Assembly: GCA_963605535.1 (NCBI GenBank)
Contig: CAVCXB010000063.1
Coordinates: 1 to 16,924 of the forward strand
Reading direction: 5' to 3'
From: Anthropogastromicrobium chipingensis_A
GTDB taxonomy: Bacteria > Bacillota > Clostridia > Lachnospirales > Lachnospiraceae
Length of the DNA: 16,924 bases
The notes under the pieces are model-generated. The model was not told the DNA's origin. It was given only the letters and a program-made list of their open reading frames with translations, and made no database searches. Shown one piece after another: positions 1 to 7,200 of the stretch (within the stretch, counting starts at the first letter, position 1; each line of letters starts with the position of its first letter). Position numbers and translations under genes: made by a program.

Positions 1-1202
1 GTCAGATATTCCAGACAACGCTCACCATAATAATCCCATCCAAGAATTGTCGTGAATGCAAAGAATACAAGACAGATCATCAAAACTGCTGCACAAAATG
101 TATTGGAGAATGGAAGTCCATGCTGGAATGCGTATGTCGTAACCTGAACGCCCTCAAGACCTTCTACCTGCCATGCACCTGTGATGACAACAGACAGTCC
201 GGTAAGGGTACAGATCACAATCGTGTCAATAAAGGTTCCTGTCATGCTGACAAGGCCCTGGCGAACCGGCTCTTTTGTCTGCGCTGCCGCTGCTGCGATC
301 GGCGCACTTCCAAGTCCTGCCTCGTTTGAAAAGATACCTCTTGCGACACCATTCTGCATCGCAACAAACATACTTCCAACGACACCGCCAGTTACTGCCT
401 TTGGGTTAAATGCAGCCTGAACGATCGTGACAATTGCCTGCGGCACTTCCTTAATATTGAACAGCACGAGTGCTAACGCAAAAACAAAATAAATAATTGC
501 CATAAATGGAACGACAATCTGACTGACCGTTGCAATTCTCTTTACGCCACCGATGATAACAGCGGCAACACAGAATGTCAAAATGAGAGATGCAATGACA
601 ACTACCCAAGAGTAAGTGCCAAGACCAGGAATTGTGACAGACATGGACTTTTCTGGATCAAAAAATCCAACTACGGCACTGGAAATACCATTGACCTGAC
701 TGAAGGTTCCGATACCAAACAGACCGACACATGCGCCAAAGAACGCGAAAATCTTCGCAAGCCACTTCCAATTCTTTCCCATTCCCTTTTCAATGTAATA
801 GAACGGACCGCCAAGGCTGTGACCTGTCTCATCAATCACACGATACTTTACGGCAAGCAAGCCCTCTGAATATTTGGTTGCCATTCCAAGAAAAGCAGCT
901 ACAATCATCCAGAAAAGAGCACCCGGACCACCGGCACAGACAGCAGTTGCCACACCGACGATGTTTCCGGTTCCGATTGTCGCACTCAATGCCGTACAGA
1001 GTGCAGCAAAGCTACTGATTTCGCCTTCGCCCCCTTCCTCGTTTTGCACCATCCACTTTAAAGCAAGCCCGAGCTTTCGCACCTGCAAAAGCCCGAGCCG
1101 AACCGTCAGCAAAAGACCGCCTGAAAGGATCAGCACCATTAACGGCACACCCCAGACCAGATCATCGATTTTCGCCAAAACACTTTGAATTGTACTCCAC
1201 AT
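1..1202 (-). CDS. Sodium:alanine/glycine symporter (AGCS family), 3' end outside window
   Basis: This is a multi-pass membrane symporter that imports alanine or glycine with sodium. It has no stop in the window, so it runs off the left edge. The ATG is at 1202-1200, preceded by a GGGAGAAGG ribosome binding site, and 400 codons are visible. The AGCS family is usually about 450-480 residues, so roughly the last 60-70 are missing. Recognisable family segments are SATIGTGNIVGVATA (about residues 74-88), GGPGALFWM (91-99), the FSNEAGLGSAPIAAAAAQT stretch in the second half, and TTILGWDYYGERCLEYL at the window edge. Hydrophobic segments alternate with short loops along the whole length. The gene stands alone behind a tandem glycine riboswitch, so glycine is the likely main substrate or signal. 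Family assignment is firm; the exact substrate is inferred from the riboswitch. Confidence 0.96.
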   Translation of the reverse strand, partial: MWSTIQSVLAKIDDLVWGVPLMVLILSGGLLLTVRLGLLQVRKLGLALKWMVQNEEGGEGEISSFAALCTALSATIGTGNIVGVATAVCAGGPGALFWMIVAAFLGMATKYSEGLLAVKYRVIDETGHSLGGPFYYIEKGMGKNWKWLAKIFAFFGACVGLFGIGTFSQVNGISSAVVGFFDPEKSMSVTIPGLGTYSWVVVIASLILTFCVAAVIIGGVKRIATVSQIVVPFMAIIYFVFALALVLFNIKEVPQAIVTIVQAAFNPKAVTGGVVGSMFVAMQNGVARGIFSNEAGLGSAPIAAAAAQTKEPVRQGLVSMTGTFIDTIVICTLTGLSVVITGAWQVEGLEGVQVTTYAFQHGLPFSNTFCAAVLMICLVFFAFTTILGWDYYGERCLEYL

Positions 1203-1289
1203 GTTTCCTTCTCCCATCTTTTTTTGATTGGCAGCTTTTTCTGGAAACACAGGATTCATAAAAGAATACACGTACTTATTTTCTTTTTT

Positions 1290-1468
1290 GCTCTGTCCTT
1301 TTGCCTGAGAGATTCCTGCGCTTTCGCACAATTGCACCTTCGGCCTCCGCTTTCGCGGATGTCTCCAGAGATACGATCCATCTGCAGTTTTTCCCTAAAA
1401 AGGTACCTGAGAGTGTTACTCCTTCGGTGGGCTTTCGCCTCTTTCCAGCAGACTTCTTCTCGTTATCA
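1290..1468 (-). promoter_or_regulatory. Tandem glycine riboswitch (two aptamers)
   Basis: Read on the minus strand, the leader holds two glycine aptamers in series. Aptamer 1 (about 1468-1396) carries GTCTGCTGGA, CCACCGAAGGAG and ACTCTCAGGTACC. Aptamer 2 (about 1380-1293) carries ATCTCTGGAGAC, GGCCGAAGGTGCAA and AATCTCTCAGGCAAAAGGAC. These are the conserved cores of the glycine riboswitch, and the second 3' end is nearly consensus. It sits directly downstream of the promoter at 1481-1510 and about 90 nt before the symporter ATG. No terminator hairpin is evident between 1290 and 1203, so whether glycine turns the gene on or off, and at which step, cannot be read from the sequence. Confidence 0.95.
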
Positions 1469-1480
1469 CTACTGTGCTTT

Positions 1481-1510
1481 ACTATACCGCAGTAACGTAT
1501 ACTCTGTCAA
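1481..1510 (-). promoter_or_regulatory. Sigma-A promoter of the riboswitch/symporter transcript
   Basis: On the minus strand TTGACA (1510-1505) is followed by an 18-bp spacer and TATAGT (1486-1481). The start of transcription would be near 1474, just ahead of the first glycine aptamer, which fits well. Confidence 0.8.
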
Positions 1511-1578
1511 GAGTAAATCAAGTATAATAAATGAAATATAAAACATAAAATGTTACTGTTCACGGGCCACCCATTCAT

Positions 1579-1610
1579 AAAAAAACCACCAGGTCGTCCT
1601 GATGGTTTTT
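1579..1610 (-). terminator. Intrinsic terminator of the aldo/keto reductase gene
   Basis: On the minus strand AAAAACCATCAGG, a short ACGA loop, then CCTGGTGGTTTTTTT forms a stem of about 12 pairs with one mismatch, followed by a run of seven T. It lies 33 bp after the reductase stop codon. The arms are also A/T-rich on the other side, so it may work in both directions. Confidence 0.85.
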
Positions 1611-1642
1611 CGCTGTCAATTATGGGAGTATTTATCTATTTT

Positions 1643-2635
1643 TTATTTACCGCAGATTTCGTCGATTTTTGCTCTTTCTTCCTCGGTAAATGCCGGAGCA
1701 TTCAGCATTCCGATGTTATCCAGAATCTGGGCTGGCTTGGAAGCACCGATCAGAACGCTTGTGATATCGCCATCGCGAAGAATCCATGCCAATGCCATCT
1801 GTGCAAGGCTCTCACCGCGCTGCTTTGCAATCTCATTTAATGCATTGATTTTTGCCAGTGTCTCCTCGGTGATCGCATTCTCCTTTAAGAATCTTCCATC
1901 GGTGCGGATACGGCTGTCCTGCGGAATTCCATGCAGGTAACGATCGGTCAGAAGTCCTTGTGCCAATGGGCAGAAGGTAATAACGCCGATGCCATTCTTT
2001 GCTGCATAATCCTTTAAGCCATCCTTCTCGATAGTACGGTCAAACATGGAATACTTGCGCTGATTGATGATAAATGGAGTGCCCATTTCCTTAAAGAGCT
2101 TTGCAATCGCAATGGTCTGCTCCTTGTTGTAGTTGGAAATTCCAACATAAAGAGCCTTTCCACTTCTTACGATACCGTCAAGTGCTCTTGCGGTCTCCTC
2201 AAGTGGTGTCTCTGGGTCTGGTCTGTGATGATAATAAATATCCACATAGTCCAGTCCCATTCTCTTTAGGCTCTGATCCAGACTGGCAACCAAATACTTC
2301 TTGCTGCCCCAGTTTCCATAAGGGCCCTCCCACATATCATAACCTGCCTTTGTGGAGATGACCAACTCATCACGATATGCGCCAAGGCTCTTTTTCAGGA
2401 TACGTCCAAAGTTCTCCTCTGCCGCACCCGGAACTGGACCGTAATTATTTGCCAGATCGAAATGAGTGATACCATTGTCAAATGCAGTCTCACACATTGC
2501 CATCATGGTGTCAAAGTTTCCGTTTGTTCCAAAATTGTGCCATAATCCGAGTGACACTGCCGGAAGCATTAAACCGCTTGCTCCACAACGATTGTACTTC
2601 ATATTGTCGTATCTTGTCTTTTCTGCGATATACAT
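1643..2635 (-). CDS. Aldo/keto reductase, YghZ/Gpr-type (L-glyceraldehyde 3-phosphate / methylglyoxal reductase-like)
   Basis: A cytoplasmic NADPH-dependent aldo/keto reductase of 330 residues. It follows E. coli YghZ (Gpr) closely: GLWHNFG (30-36), HFDLANNYGPVPGAAEENFGR (58-78), STKAGYDMW (94-102), SLDQSLKRMGLDYVDIYYHHR (118-138), and PLAQGLLTDRYLHGIPQDSR in the C-terminal half. The catalytic tetrad is visible as Asp60, Tyr65, Lys96 and His137. The first ATG is preferred because the 12 residues before MKYNRCG match the YghZ N-terminus in length and style, and AAAGGGAG lies about 8 nt upstream. YghZ-type enzymes reduce methylglyoxal and L-glyceraldehyde 3-phosphate; the physiological substrate here is not shown. 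It is transcribed away from a MerR-family gene and its promoter carries a palindromic operator, so control by that regulator is likely. Confidence 0.93.
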   Translation of the reverse strand: MYIAEKTRYDNMKYNRCGASGLMLPAVSLGLWHNFGTNGNFDTMMAMCETAFDNGITHFDLANNYGPVPGAAEENFGRILKKSLGAYRDELVISTKAGYDMWEGPYGNWGSKKYLVASLDQSLKRMGLDYVDIYYHHRPDPETPLEETARALDGIVRSGKALYVGISNYNKEQTIAIAKLFKEMGTPFIINQRKYSMFDRTIEKDGLKDYAAKNGIGVITFCPLAQGLLTDRYLHGIPQDSRIRTDGRFLKENAITEETLAKINALNEIAKQRGESLAQMALAWILRDGDITSVLIGASKPAQILDNIGMLNAPAFTEEERAKIDEICGK

Positions 2636-2732
2636 CTTTTCTTCTCCCTTTCTATTGGTGAATTGTGTTATTCAATTCACTTGATTTATTTTCTTTGATC
2701 TGTTGATTCTTTGCAGATCCTGTGATACACTC

Positions 2733-2763
2733 ACTTTATCACTTCAAGTTAACTTGAAGTCAA
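2733..2763 (-). promoter_or_regulatory. MerR-type promoter with 19-bp spacer and 20-bp palindromic operator
   Basis: On the minus strand TTGACT (2763-2758) and TAAAGT (2738-2733) are separated by 19 bp. That overlong spacing is the signature of promoters activated by MerR-family proteins, which twist the DNA to realign the two boxes. The spacer is largely filled by a perfect 20-bp palindrome, ACTTCAAGTTAACTTGAAGT, at 2741-2760. It drives the reductase gene and lies between the two divergent genes. Confidence 0.85.
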
Positions 2764-2796
2764 GTGGTTTCTTTACATTATTGCAAATTTATTACG

Positions 2797-2867
2797 GTTC
2801 ACGGAGCATAACATAGATTAGCGGTGAGACGAATCACGCTCGTAAACCTTCCCCCGTGAACACCAAC
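2797..2867 (+). repeat. Structured leader element A: long-range TTCACGG/CCGTGAA helix with inner hairpin
   Basis: GTTCACGG (2797-2804) is exactly complementary to CCGTGAAC (2854-2861). Inside the loop a second hairpin pairs AGCGGTGA (2820-2827) with TCACGCT (2834-2840), with one bulged G. The block 2841-2867 matches 12451-12477 at 24 of 27 positions, so this is one copy of a repeated element. It lies between the divergent promoter region and the MerR ribosome binding site at 2871-2876. Function unknown. Confidence 0.6.
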
Positions 2868-2882
2868 TTCAGGAGGTATACT

Positions 2883-3392
2883 ATGACACAATCATCGAAT
2901 AGAAAAGAAAAAGCAACGTCTGATCAGCCAACCTACACCATCCGCCAGATCTCCGATCTTTTTAAGCTACCTGCCTCAACACTTCGCTACTATGAAGATC
3001 TCGGTCTTCTGACCAATGTTATCCACACCGCTTCTGGTGCCCGCATTTACAATCAATCACACATTGACCGCTTAGGTGGAATCATGTGCTTTAAGCGCAC
3101 GGGCCTCTCCATTGCCAAGATTCGGCAGTTTTACCACTATGAAGAAGATCTGGCTGGTCATGCACACGACATCAGCCAGATGATGATCGACCATGAGCAG
3201 GACATTCTCAGCCAAATCGAAGAATTAAAAAACGATCTTGTGCATATCCGTGAGAAGGTTCGCTACTACACTGCCGTGGAGAATGCCGTAAACAAAAACG
3301 AGCCAATTCCCAGCTGGCATGAATTTTTTGCCAATGAAGACAATGAGACCGGAAACAATAAGGACAATACAGACAGTGAGTGCAAAAATTAA
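2883..3392 (+). CDS. MerR-family transcriptional regulator (AdhR/NmlR-like)
   Basis: A DNA-binding regulator of 169 residues. The start at 2883 is chosen over the upstream ATG at 2856 because AGGAGG (2871-2876) sits six bases before it, and because the winged HTH then begins at the usual distance. The MerR HTH spans about residues 18-50 (YTIRQISDLFKLPASTLRYYEDLGLL), with the wing near 50-60. A coiled-coil dimerisation helix covers about 96-135. Cys69 in IMCFKRTGLSI falls at the position of the redox/alkylation-sensing Cys52 of B. subtilis AdhR (CMRNAGLSI). AdhR responds to formaldehyde and methylglyoxal through that cysteine. The divergent aldo/keto reductase, with a 19-bp-spaced palindromic promoter, is the obvious target. 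The 14-bp gap to the convergent gene at 3407 contains no terminator. Family call firm; aldehyde sensing is inferred. Confidence 0.93.
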   Translation: MTQSSNRKEKATSDQPTYTIRQISDLFKLPASTLRYYEDLGLLTNVIHTASGARIYNQSHIDRLGGIMCFKRTGLSIAKIRQFYHYEEDLAGHAHDISQMMIDHEQDILSQIEELKNDLVHIREKVRYYTAVENAVNKNEPIPSWHEFFANEDNETGNNKDNTDSECKN

Positions 3393-3406
3393 CAACTCCA
3401 CCGATA

Positions 3407-4369
3407 TTAATCCCGTTTGATTTCTTCTACTGTCACCCGGTCTTTGTGCCATCCATTTTGCCAGATCAACAAATACACATGAAAATCAAGGTCATCCTGC
3501 GCGACGGTAAACGGTTCCTCCCGAAACACCTCTGCACGGATGCCTTTTTTCTTTAATTCAAGTTGCTTTGCCTCTGCCTTTTTGAGCAACTGATTTAAAT
3601 TTTTGTCTGCTGCTTTGGAAAAGGTGCGGCGCGGATACTTTTTATTTTCAGCCTTTAAGCTTTCTGAAATTAACTGCGTGATTTTTTCATGCTTTTTCTT
3701 TTTTAACATCTTCGCAATCTGCTTTGCAATCACTGGTGTCGGAAATCCCGCATAAAGACGAAGGAGCTGAATCAACTCACGGTCATCTGCCTGCACAGCA
3801 AACGCTTCCATCAACTTGATCGCCTCCGGCGCAACCTCCTTTGGATCTTCATTTCCCACGCGGTACTGCTTTGGCACTGCCGGATAGCTGCACGAATTGA
3901 GCGGTGGAAAATCGGCAAGGCTTGCAAGCTTCTTTTCCTTCTCTGTACAATATGCCTCGCCCAAGTAATGATACTTATCGTGCAAAATTGCGATCTGATA
4001 TTCCAGCACGCGAAGATCCTCGTCGCCCTTCATCCAAAAATGACCGATTCCGCTGTACTCATACAAGTGTACTTCCAATTCAAGCTGTTTAAAAAAGAGC
4101 GTGACAACACACTCTCCCTGCCAGACCGATAACACATAGCCGTCACCGTCTTTCTGCAAGGACGCGTCCAGTTCACCCTCATAATCACTTTGATAACTTC
4201 CCGTCATTTTGACCTGATGAAAGACAAGAAAGCTTTCCACTGCATCATTCATCAGATACACAAGACGAAGCGTATCCATTGTTTTTGCAGGATCAAAAGC
4301 TTCCGGCAGGATCAGTTCAAATTGATCCTGCGCCAGAAGCTCCTGCAGCATTTCAAATGCATCCATCAT
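3407..4369 (-). CDS. Uncharacterised 320-aa protein, translationally coupled to HIT protein
   Basis: I do not recognise this protein firmly; it may belong to a domain-of-unknown-function family (DUF3878 is a weak guess from memory). It is a soluble-looking protein with no signal peptide or membrane helix. The N-terminal 150 residues are acidic and aromatic-rich (LILPEAFDPAKTMDTLRLVYLM near 19-40, then predicted beta strands). The centre (about 180-250) is helical and includes a lysine cluster, AKMLKKKKHEK. The C-terminal part (about 255-320) is lysine/glutamate-rich and ends FHVYLLIWQNGWHKDRVTVEEIKRD. Its ATG overlaps the stop codon of the upstream HIT gene by one base, and a second in-frame ATG follows at once. 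A GGAG sits about 10 nt upstream of the first. It therefore depends on the HIT gene's transcript and probably on its translation. Confidence 0.75.
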   Translation of the reverse strand: MMDAFEMLQELLAQDQFELILPEAFDPAKTMDTLRLVYLMNDAVESFLVFHQVKMTGSYQSDYEGELDASLQKDGDGYVLSVWQGECVVTLFFKQLELEVHLYEYSGIGHFWMKGDEDLRVLEYQIAILHDKYHYLGEAYCTEKEKKLASLADFPPLNSCSYPAVPKQYRVGNEDPKEVAPEAIKLMEAFAVQADDRELIQLLRLYAGFPTPVIAKQIAKMLKKKKHEKITQLISESLKAENKKYPRRTFSKAADKNLNQLLKKAEAKQLELKKKGIRAEVFREEPFTVAQDDLDFHVYLLIWQNGWHKDRVTVEEIKRD

Positions 4370-4806
4370 TAAGCGTTCGCTCCACCGACAAGCTTTTCCT
4401 GATAACGCTTTACCATTTCCTCATACTCAGCATCCGTCAGCTTCTTCTCGCCCGGGTTCATCGCAAATACGCCACCCCACTCATACTGATCCTTGTACTT
4501 TGGAACAAGGTGGAAATGAAGATGATGACCGGTATCACCGTATGCACCATAGTTTACCTTATCTGGATGGAACAGTTCATGCATTGCCTGTGCGACCTTT
4601 GCGATATCTTCCATATAGGCAGCGCGCTCCTCTGCTGTCAGCTCGGTAATCTCGCTCACATGCTTTTTGTGCGCTACGATAACTCTACCCGGATGGCTCT
4701 GCTCCTTGAACAGATATACCTTTGAAGTCTCTAACTCACAGATTTTGATTCCGAAAGCGGCAACCAGCTCACCTTCCATGCAATATGCGCAATTCTGATC
4801 TTTCAT
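4369..4806 (-). CDS. HIT-family protein (histidine triad nucleotide hydrolase/transferase)
   Basis: A small cytoplasmic HIT-fold protein of 145 residues. HIT proteins hydrolyse or transfer nucleotidyl groups from substrates such as AMP-lysine, adenosine phosphoramidate or Ap4A. The histidine triad is HLHFHLV (His95, His97, His99 in motif order), preceded by GDTGH. An N-terminal CAYC (Cys6, Cys9) resembles the zinc-binding pair seen in many HIT proteins, and KKHVSEITELTAEE (47-60) is also typical. An AGGAGGAT ribosome binding site lies about 7 nt before the ATG. The gene has its own strong promoter (4863-4891) and its stop codon overlaps the start of the next gene. Exact substrate unknown. Confidence 0.93.
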   Translation of the reverse strand: MKDQNCAYCMEGELVAAFGIKICELETSKVYLFKEQSHPGRVIVAHKKHVSEITELTAEERAAYMEDIAKVAQAMHELFHPDKVNYGAYGDTGHHLHFHLVPKYKDQYEWGGVFAMNPGEKKLTDAEYEEMVKRYQEKLVGGANA

Positions 4807-4862
4807 GATTTTATCCTCCTGTTTGGATTGTTGATAATCAACTCCTAGCTCTTACTTTTCTT

Positions 4863-4891
4863 ATTATACACATCTTTTTTGCTATTGACAA
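4863..4891 (-). promoter_or_regulatory. Strong sigma-A promoter of the HIT gene
   Basis: On the minus strand TTGTCA (4891-4886), a 17-bp spacer, then a perfect TATAAT (4868-4863). The -35 box abuts the stop codon of the alpha-galactosidase gene. A 5-bp hairpin (GTTGA-TTA-TCAAC) lies in the leader. Confidence 0.85.
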
Positions 4892-7072
4892 TTACTTTAA
4901 CAGCACGCCAATTGCTTCCATCTCCTCTGATGGTGTGATGACTAGCTGTCTGCCTTCAATCTTAGCAGTAATAGCGGTCGGTGCATAAACTTCAGCGATC
5001 GTGTTCGGGCAGCCCTCTGGCAGATCAATCACAAGCTTTTCTGGAGCTTCGCCATGGAAGACATGAGCAGTAACAAAAGCGCTTTCATGCTTTCCTTCAT
5101 AGAGCTTTCCTTCCTCACTCTGCACACGGACAACTGCCTGCCAGCCAGTCAGATGGCGATCACTGCTACCCTTATGGCTGTAAATATAACTATAACCATC
5201 ACGAATTGCCGGAGCTACCTTTTTATAGAATGCCATTCCGTCTTCGATTGCCTTCCACTGCTCATCACTCAGCTCGGTCACATCACCTGAGAAGCACATG
5301 CGGCCAAGAAACGTACTCGCAACGGTGTAGCCGATACGCTTCACAGAATCAGTCTTTCGGATAACGGCCCAAATCTGGCTCTGTCTCGGCAAAATACTTC
5401 TGTGAAGGGATGCCGCAATGACTGGAATTTCCTCGCACTCATGCGCATCAGAGAAGGATGCCATGCTGCACTCACTCATCATCAGTGGCTCTAACTTATG
5501 ACCACCGGATGCACAGTTTTCCAGAATGATACCCGGAATCTCTTCTTTTACTTTGCGGACAAAATTAACGGATGCCTCACGGTCGCGACGAAGACCCTCT
5601 CCGAGCGATTCTGCACCATCACAGCCAAGACCAATTGTATCGTTATAGTCCATCTTCATGTAGTCAAAGTTATATTTTTTGAGCTGTCCGATTACCTTGT
5701 CTGTCAAGTAGGCAATCGCATCCGGATTACACATATCAAAGAAGCGGCGCTCCTTTGTCGTAAGCACTTTTCCGTCACGGTGAAGCAGCAGATCCTCACG
5801 CTCGGAATAAATGTGAGATTTCGGGCCAACGTTATCAATTTCAAACCAGATACCTGGCTTCATACCTGCCTTGCGAATATCATCGCTGACTGCACTAAGA
5901 CCTTCTGGGAAAAGACGATCAGATGGAACATAATCGCCCATGCTGCGGCTCCAATGAACACCTTCCTCAACGAACCAGCCACAATCCACGACAAAATACT
6001 CAAGTCCCTTTCCTTTAACAGCCTCAAGAATACCCTTAATGTTTTCATGAGACGGCAACCCCCATGTAGTGCAATACTCATTAAACAGAATCGGAAGATG
6101 CTGCTCGCTTTCCGGTGCTGCATTTACATACTTCTGTACGTACTGAGTCAGTCGCTGGCACGCATAATCGACAGTGTTTCCTGCACGCTCATCGCTACAG
6201 CAAACAGTAAGAATTGCCTCTGGTGTAGTGAAAGATTCACCCGGCTGAATGGTCTTCATCCACTGACCAAACTCGCGGTCTGCTAAACCGCCTGAAAATG
6301 CCATGCCATCATCTCTGCGATAGAACTCCATCTGCCAAGAGCACTCAATTGCTAACTGCGCTGCCCATACAACACCTGCTTTTGTGTCTTCAACTGCACC
6401 AAAAGGGAAATATCCTTTGACTGGCATGGAACCGATCTGACCATAGCGTGTAGAGTTTACCTGCCAGTATGCCCATGATGGTTCAAGCTGCAAATCCTCT
6501 GCGGACTCAGTAACGAGGCGGCCTTCCTGACTCCACTTGCTGCGGATGCGATGAATCTTTAGACACTCTGATGCGTCGGCTTCCTCGAATGGGGAGATAA
6601 GTCCAAGGGAAAAGCTTGTCAGAAGCTCGAGGGTGGTCGGGGCATCGTCATTATTGATTATTGTAGTTGTGCTGCCCAGCGCATACTCGCCCTTTGTCCA
6701 TGTCAGTGTGTGGACAAAGTGGTGGCCTCTGCCATCCTCAAGCCATGTTTCTATGATTTCTTTTGTACCTTCGGTTTTATGTACCTGCTTTTCAAACTGG
6801 CATATATCAACGGTTCCGCTGTTTCGCATACTTGTACCAGGTCCATATGCGCCTGGATAGATATCGTCTAGTAGCTTTACCTGAATCAGACTATCACCGT
6901 GTAAACATTTGCTGTCGAGCATTGCGTCCAGTTTTTCTGTTAATTCTTTTTCTTTTTTTACTGGAATCAACAGAAGTTCAATTTGGTTATCTTCCTTTTC
7001 TAGCATGTAATATGCCGCCATATCGCCCAGTGTAAAGTGGCTATGCACAGTTGGTTTTATTCCGTTGCCCAT
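4892..7072 (-). CDS. Alpha-galactosidase, glycoside hydrolase family 36
   Basis: An enzyme of 726 residues that removes terminal alpha-galactose from oligosaccharides such as melibiose or raffinose-type sugars. The layout is that of GH36: an N-terminal beta-sandwich domain (about 1-320), a central TIM barrel (about 325-620) and a C-terminal beta domain (about 640-726). The nucleophile is Asp475 in YMKMDYND (K-x-D-x-N motif) and the acid/base is Asp542 in SFSDAHE. YFVVDCGWF (359-367), KPGIWFEIDNVGP (405-417) and ILENCASGG (516-524) are also diagnostic. There is no signal peptide, so it acts inside the cell on imported sugar. The length is normal. AGGAGG lies 9 nt upstream of the ATG. Its own promoter (7138-7166) follows the terminator-like CRISPR repeat, so it is probably transcribed apart from the upstream operon. 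No terminator follows it. Confidence 0.95.
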   Translation of the reverse strand: MGNGIKPTVHSHFTLGDMAAYYMLEKEDNQIELLLIPVKKEKELTEKLDAMLDSKCLHGDSLIQVKLLDDIYPGAYGPGTSMRNSGTVDICQFEKQVHKTEGTKEIIETWLEDGRGHHFVHTLTWTKGEYALGSTTTIINNDDAPTTLELLTSFSLGLISPFEEADASECLKIHRIRSKWSQEGRLVTESAEDLQLEPSWAYWQVNSTRYGQIGSMPVKGYFPFGAVEDTKAGVVWAAQLAIECSWQMEFYRRDDGMAFSGGLADREFGQWMKTIQPGESFTTPEAILTVCCSDERAGNTVDYACQRLTQYVQKYVNAAPESEQHLPILFNEYCTTWGLPSHENIKGILEAVKGKGLEYFVVDCGWFVEEGVHWSRSMGDYVPSDRLFPEGLSAVSDDIRKAGMKPGIWFEIDNVGPKSHIYSEREDLLLHRDGKVLTTKERRFFDMCNPDAIAYLTDKVIGQLKKYNFDYMKMDYNDTIGLGCDGAESLGEGLRRDREASVNFVRKVKEEIPGIILENCASGGHKLEPLMMSECSMASFSDAHECEEIPVIAASLHRSILPRQSQIWAVIRKTDSVKRIGYTVASTFLGRMCFSGDVTELSDEQWKAIEDGMAFYKKVAPAIRDGYSYIYSHKGSSDRHLTGWQAVVRVQSEEGKLYEGKHESAFVTAHVFHGEAPEKLVIDLPEGCPNTIAEVYAPTAITAKIEGRQLVITPSEEMEAIGVLLK

Positions 7073-7137
7073 TATTTTTTTCCTCCTGCGTTTTTAAAAG
7101 ATTTTTTGAATGTTTTTAAGTTTTATTTCTTGCTTTG

Positions 7138-7166
7138 AGTATAGCAAGATCAGACCGTTTTGTCTA
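7138..7166 (-). promoter_or_regulatory. Promoter of the alpha-galactosidase gene
   Basis: On the minus strand TAGACA (7166-7161), a 17-bp spacer and TATACT (7143-7138), which leaves a leader of about 60 nt. It begins 12 bp after the degenerate CRISPR repeat, inside the open frame that continues from the GH28 fragment. Confidence 0.7.
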
Positions 7167-7177
7167 TCTGAAACAAT

Positions 7178-7200
7178 AAAAAAGCCCCGCTTACGCGGGG
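7178..7200 (-). terminator. Terminal CRISPR repeat acting as intrinsic terminator
   Basis: On the minus strand CCCCGC-GTAA-GCGGGG is followed by CTTTTTTATTG. A six-pair all-GC stem with a tetraloop and a T-run has the form of an intrinsic terminator. It would end the transcript from the GH28 side before the alpha-galactosidase promoter. Confidence 0.6.

Noticed and set aside
1185..1541. 118-codon plus-strand open frame
   Set aside because: It covers the symporter start, the glycine riboswitch and its promoter on the other strand, so the bases are already explained.
2856..2882. Upstream ATG for the MerR gene
   Set aside because: That ATG falls next to the leader helix and has no ribosome binding site, whereas AGGAGG is six bases before ATG 2883.
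3393..3406. Terminator between the convergent MerR gene and the unknown protein gene
   Set aside because: The gap is 14 bp and contains no stem or T-run; none can be supported.
5498..6286. 262-codon plus-strand open frame
   Set aside because: It lies wholly antisense to the well-supported GH36 gene, has no ribosome binding site and resembles no family; it is a shadow of the coding strand.
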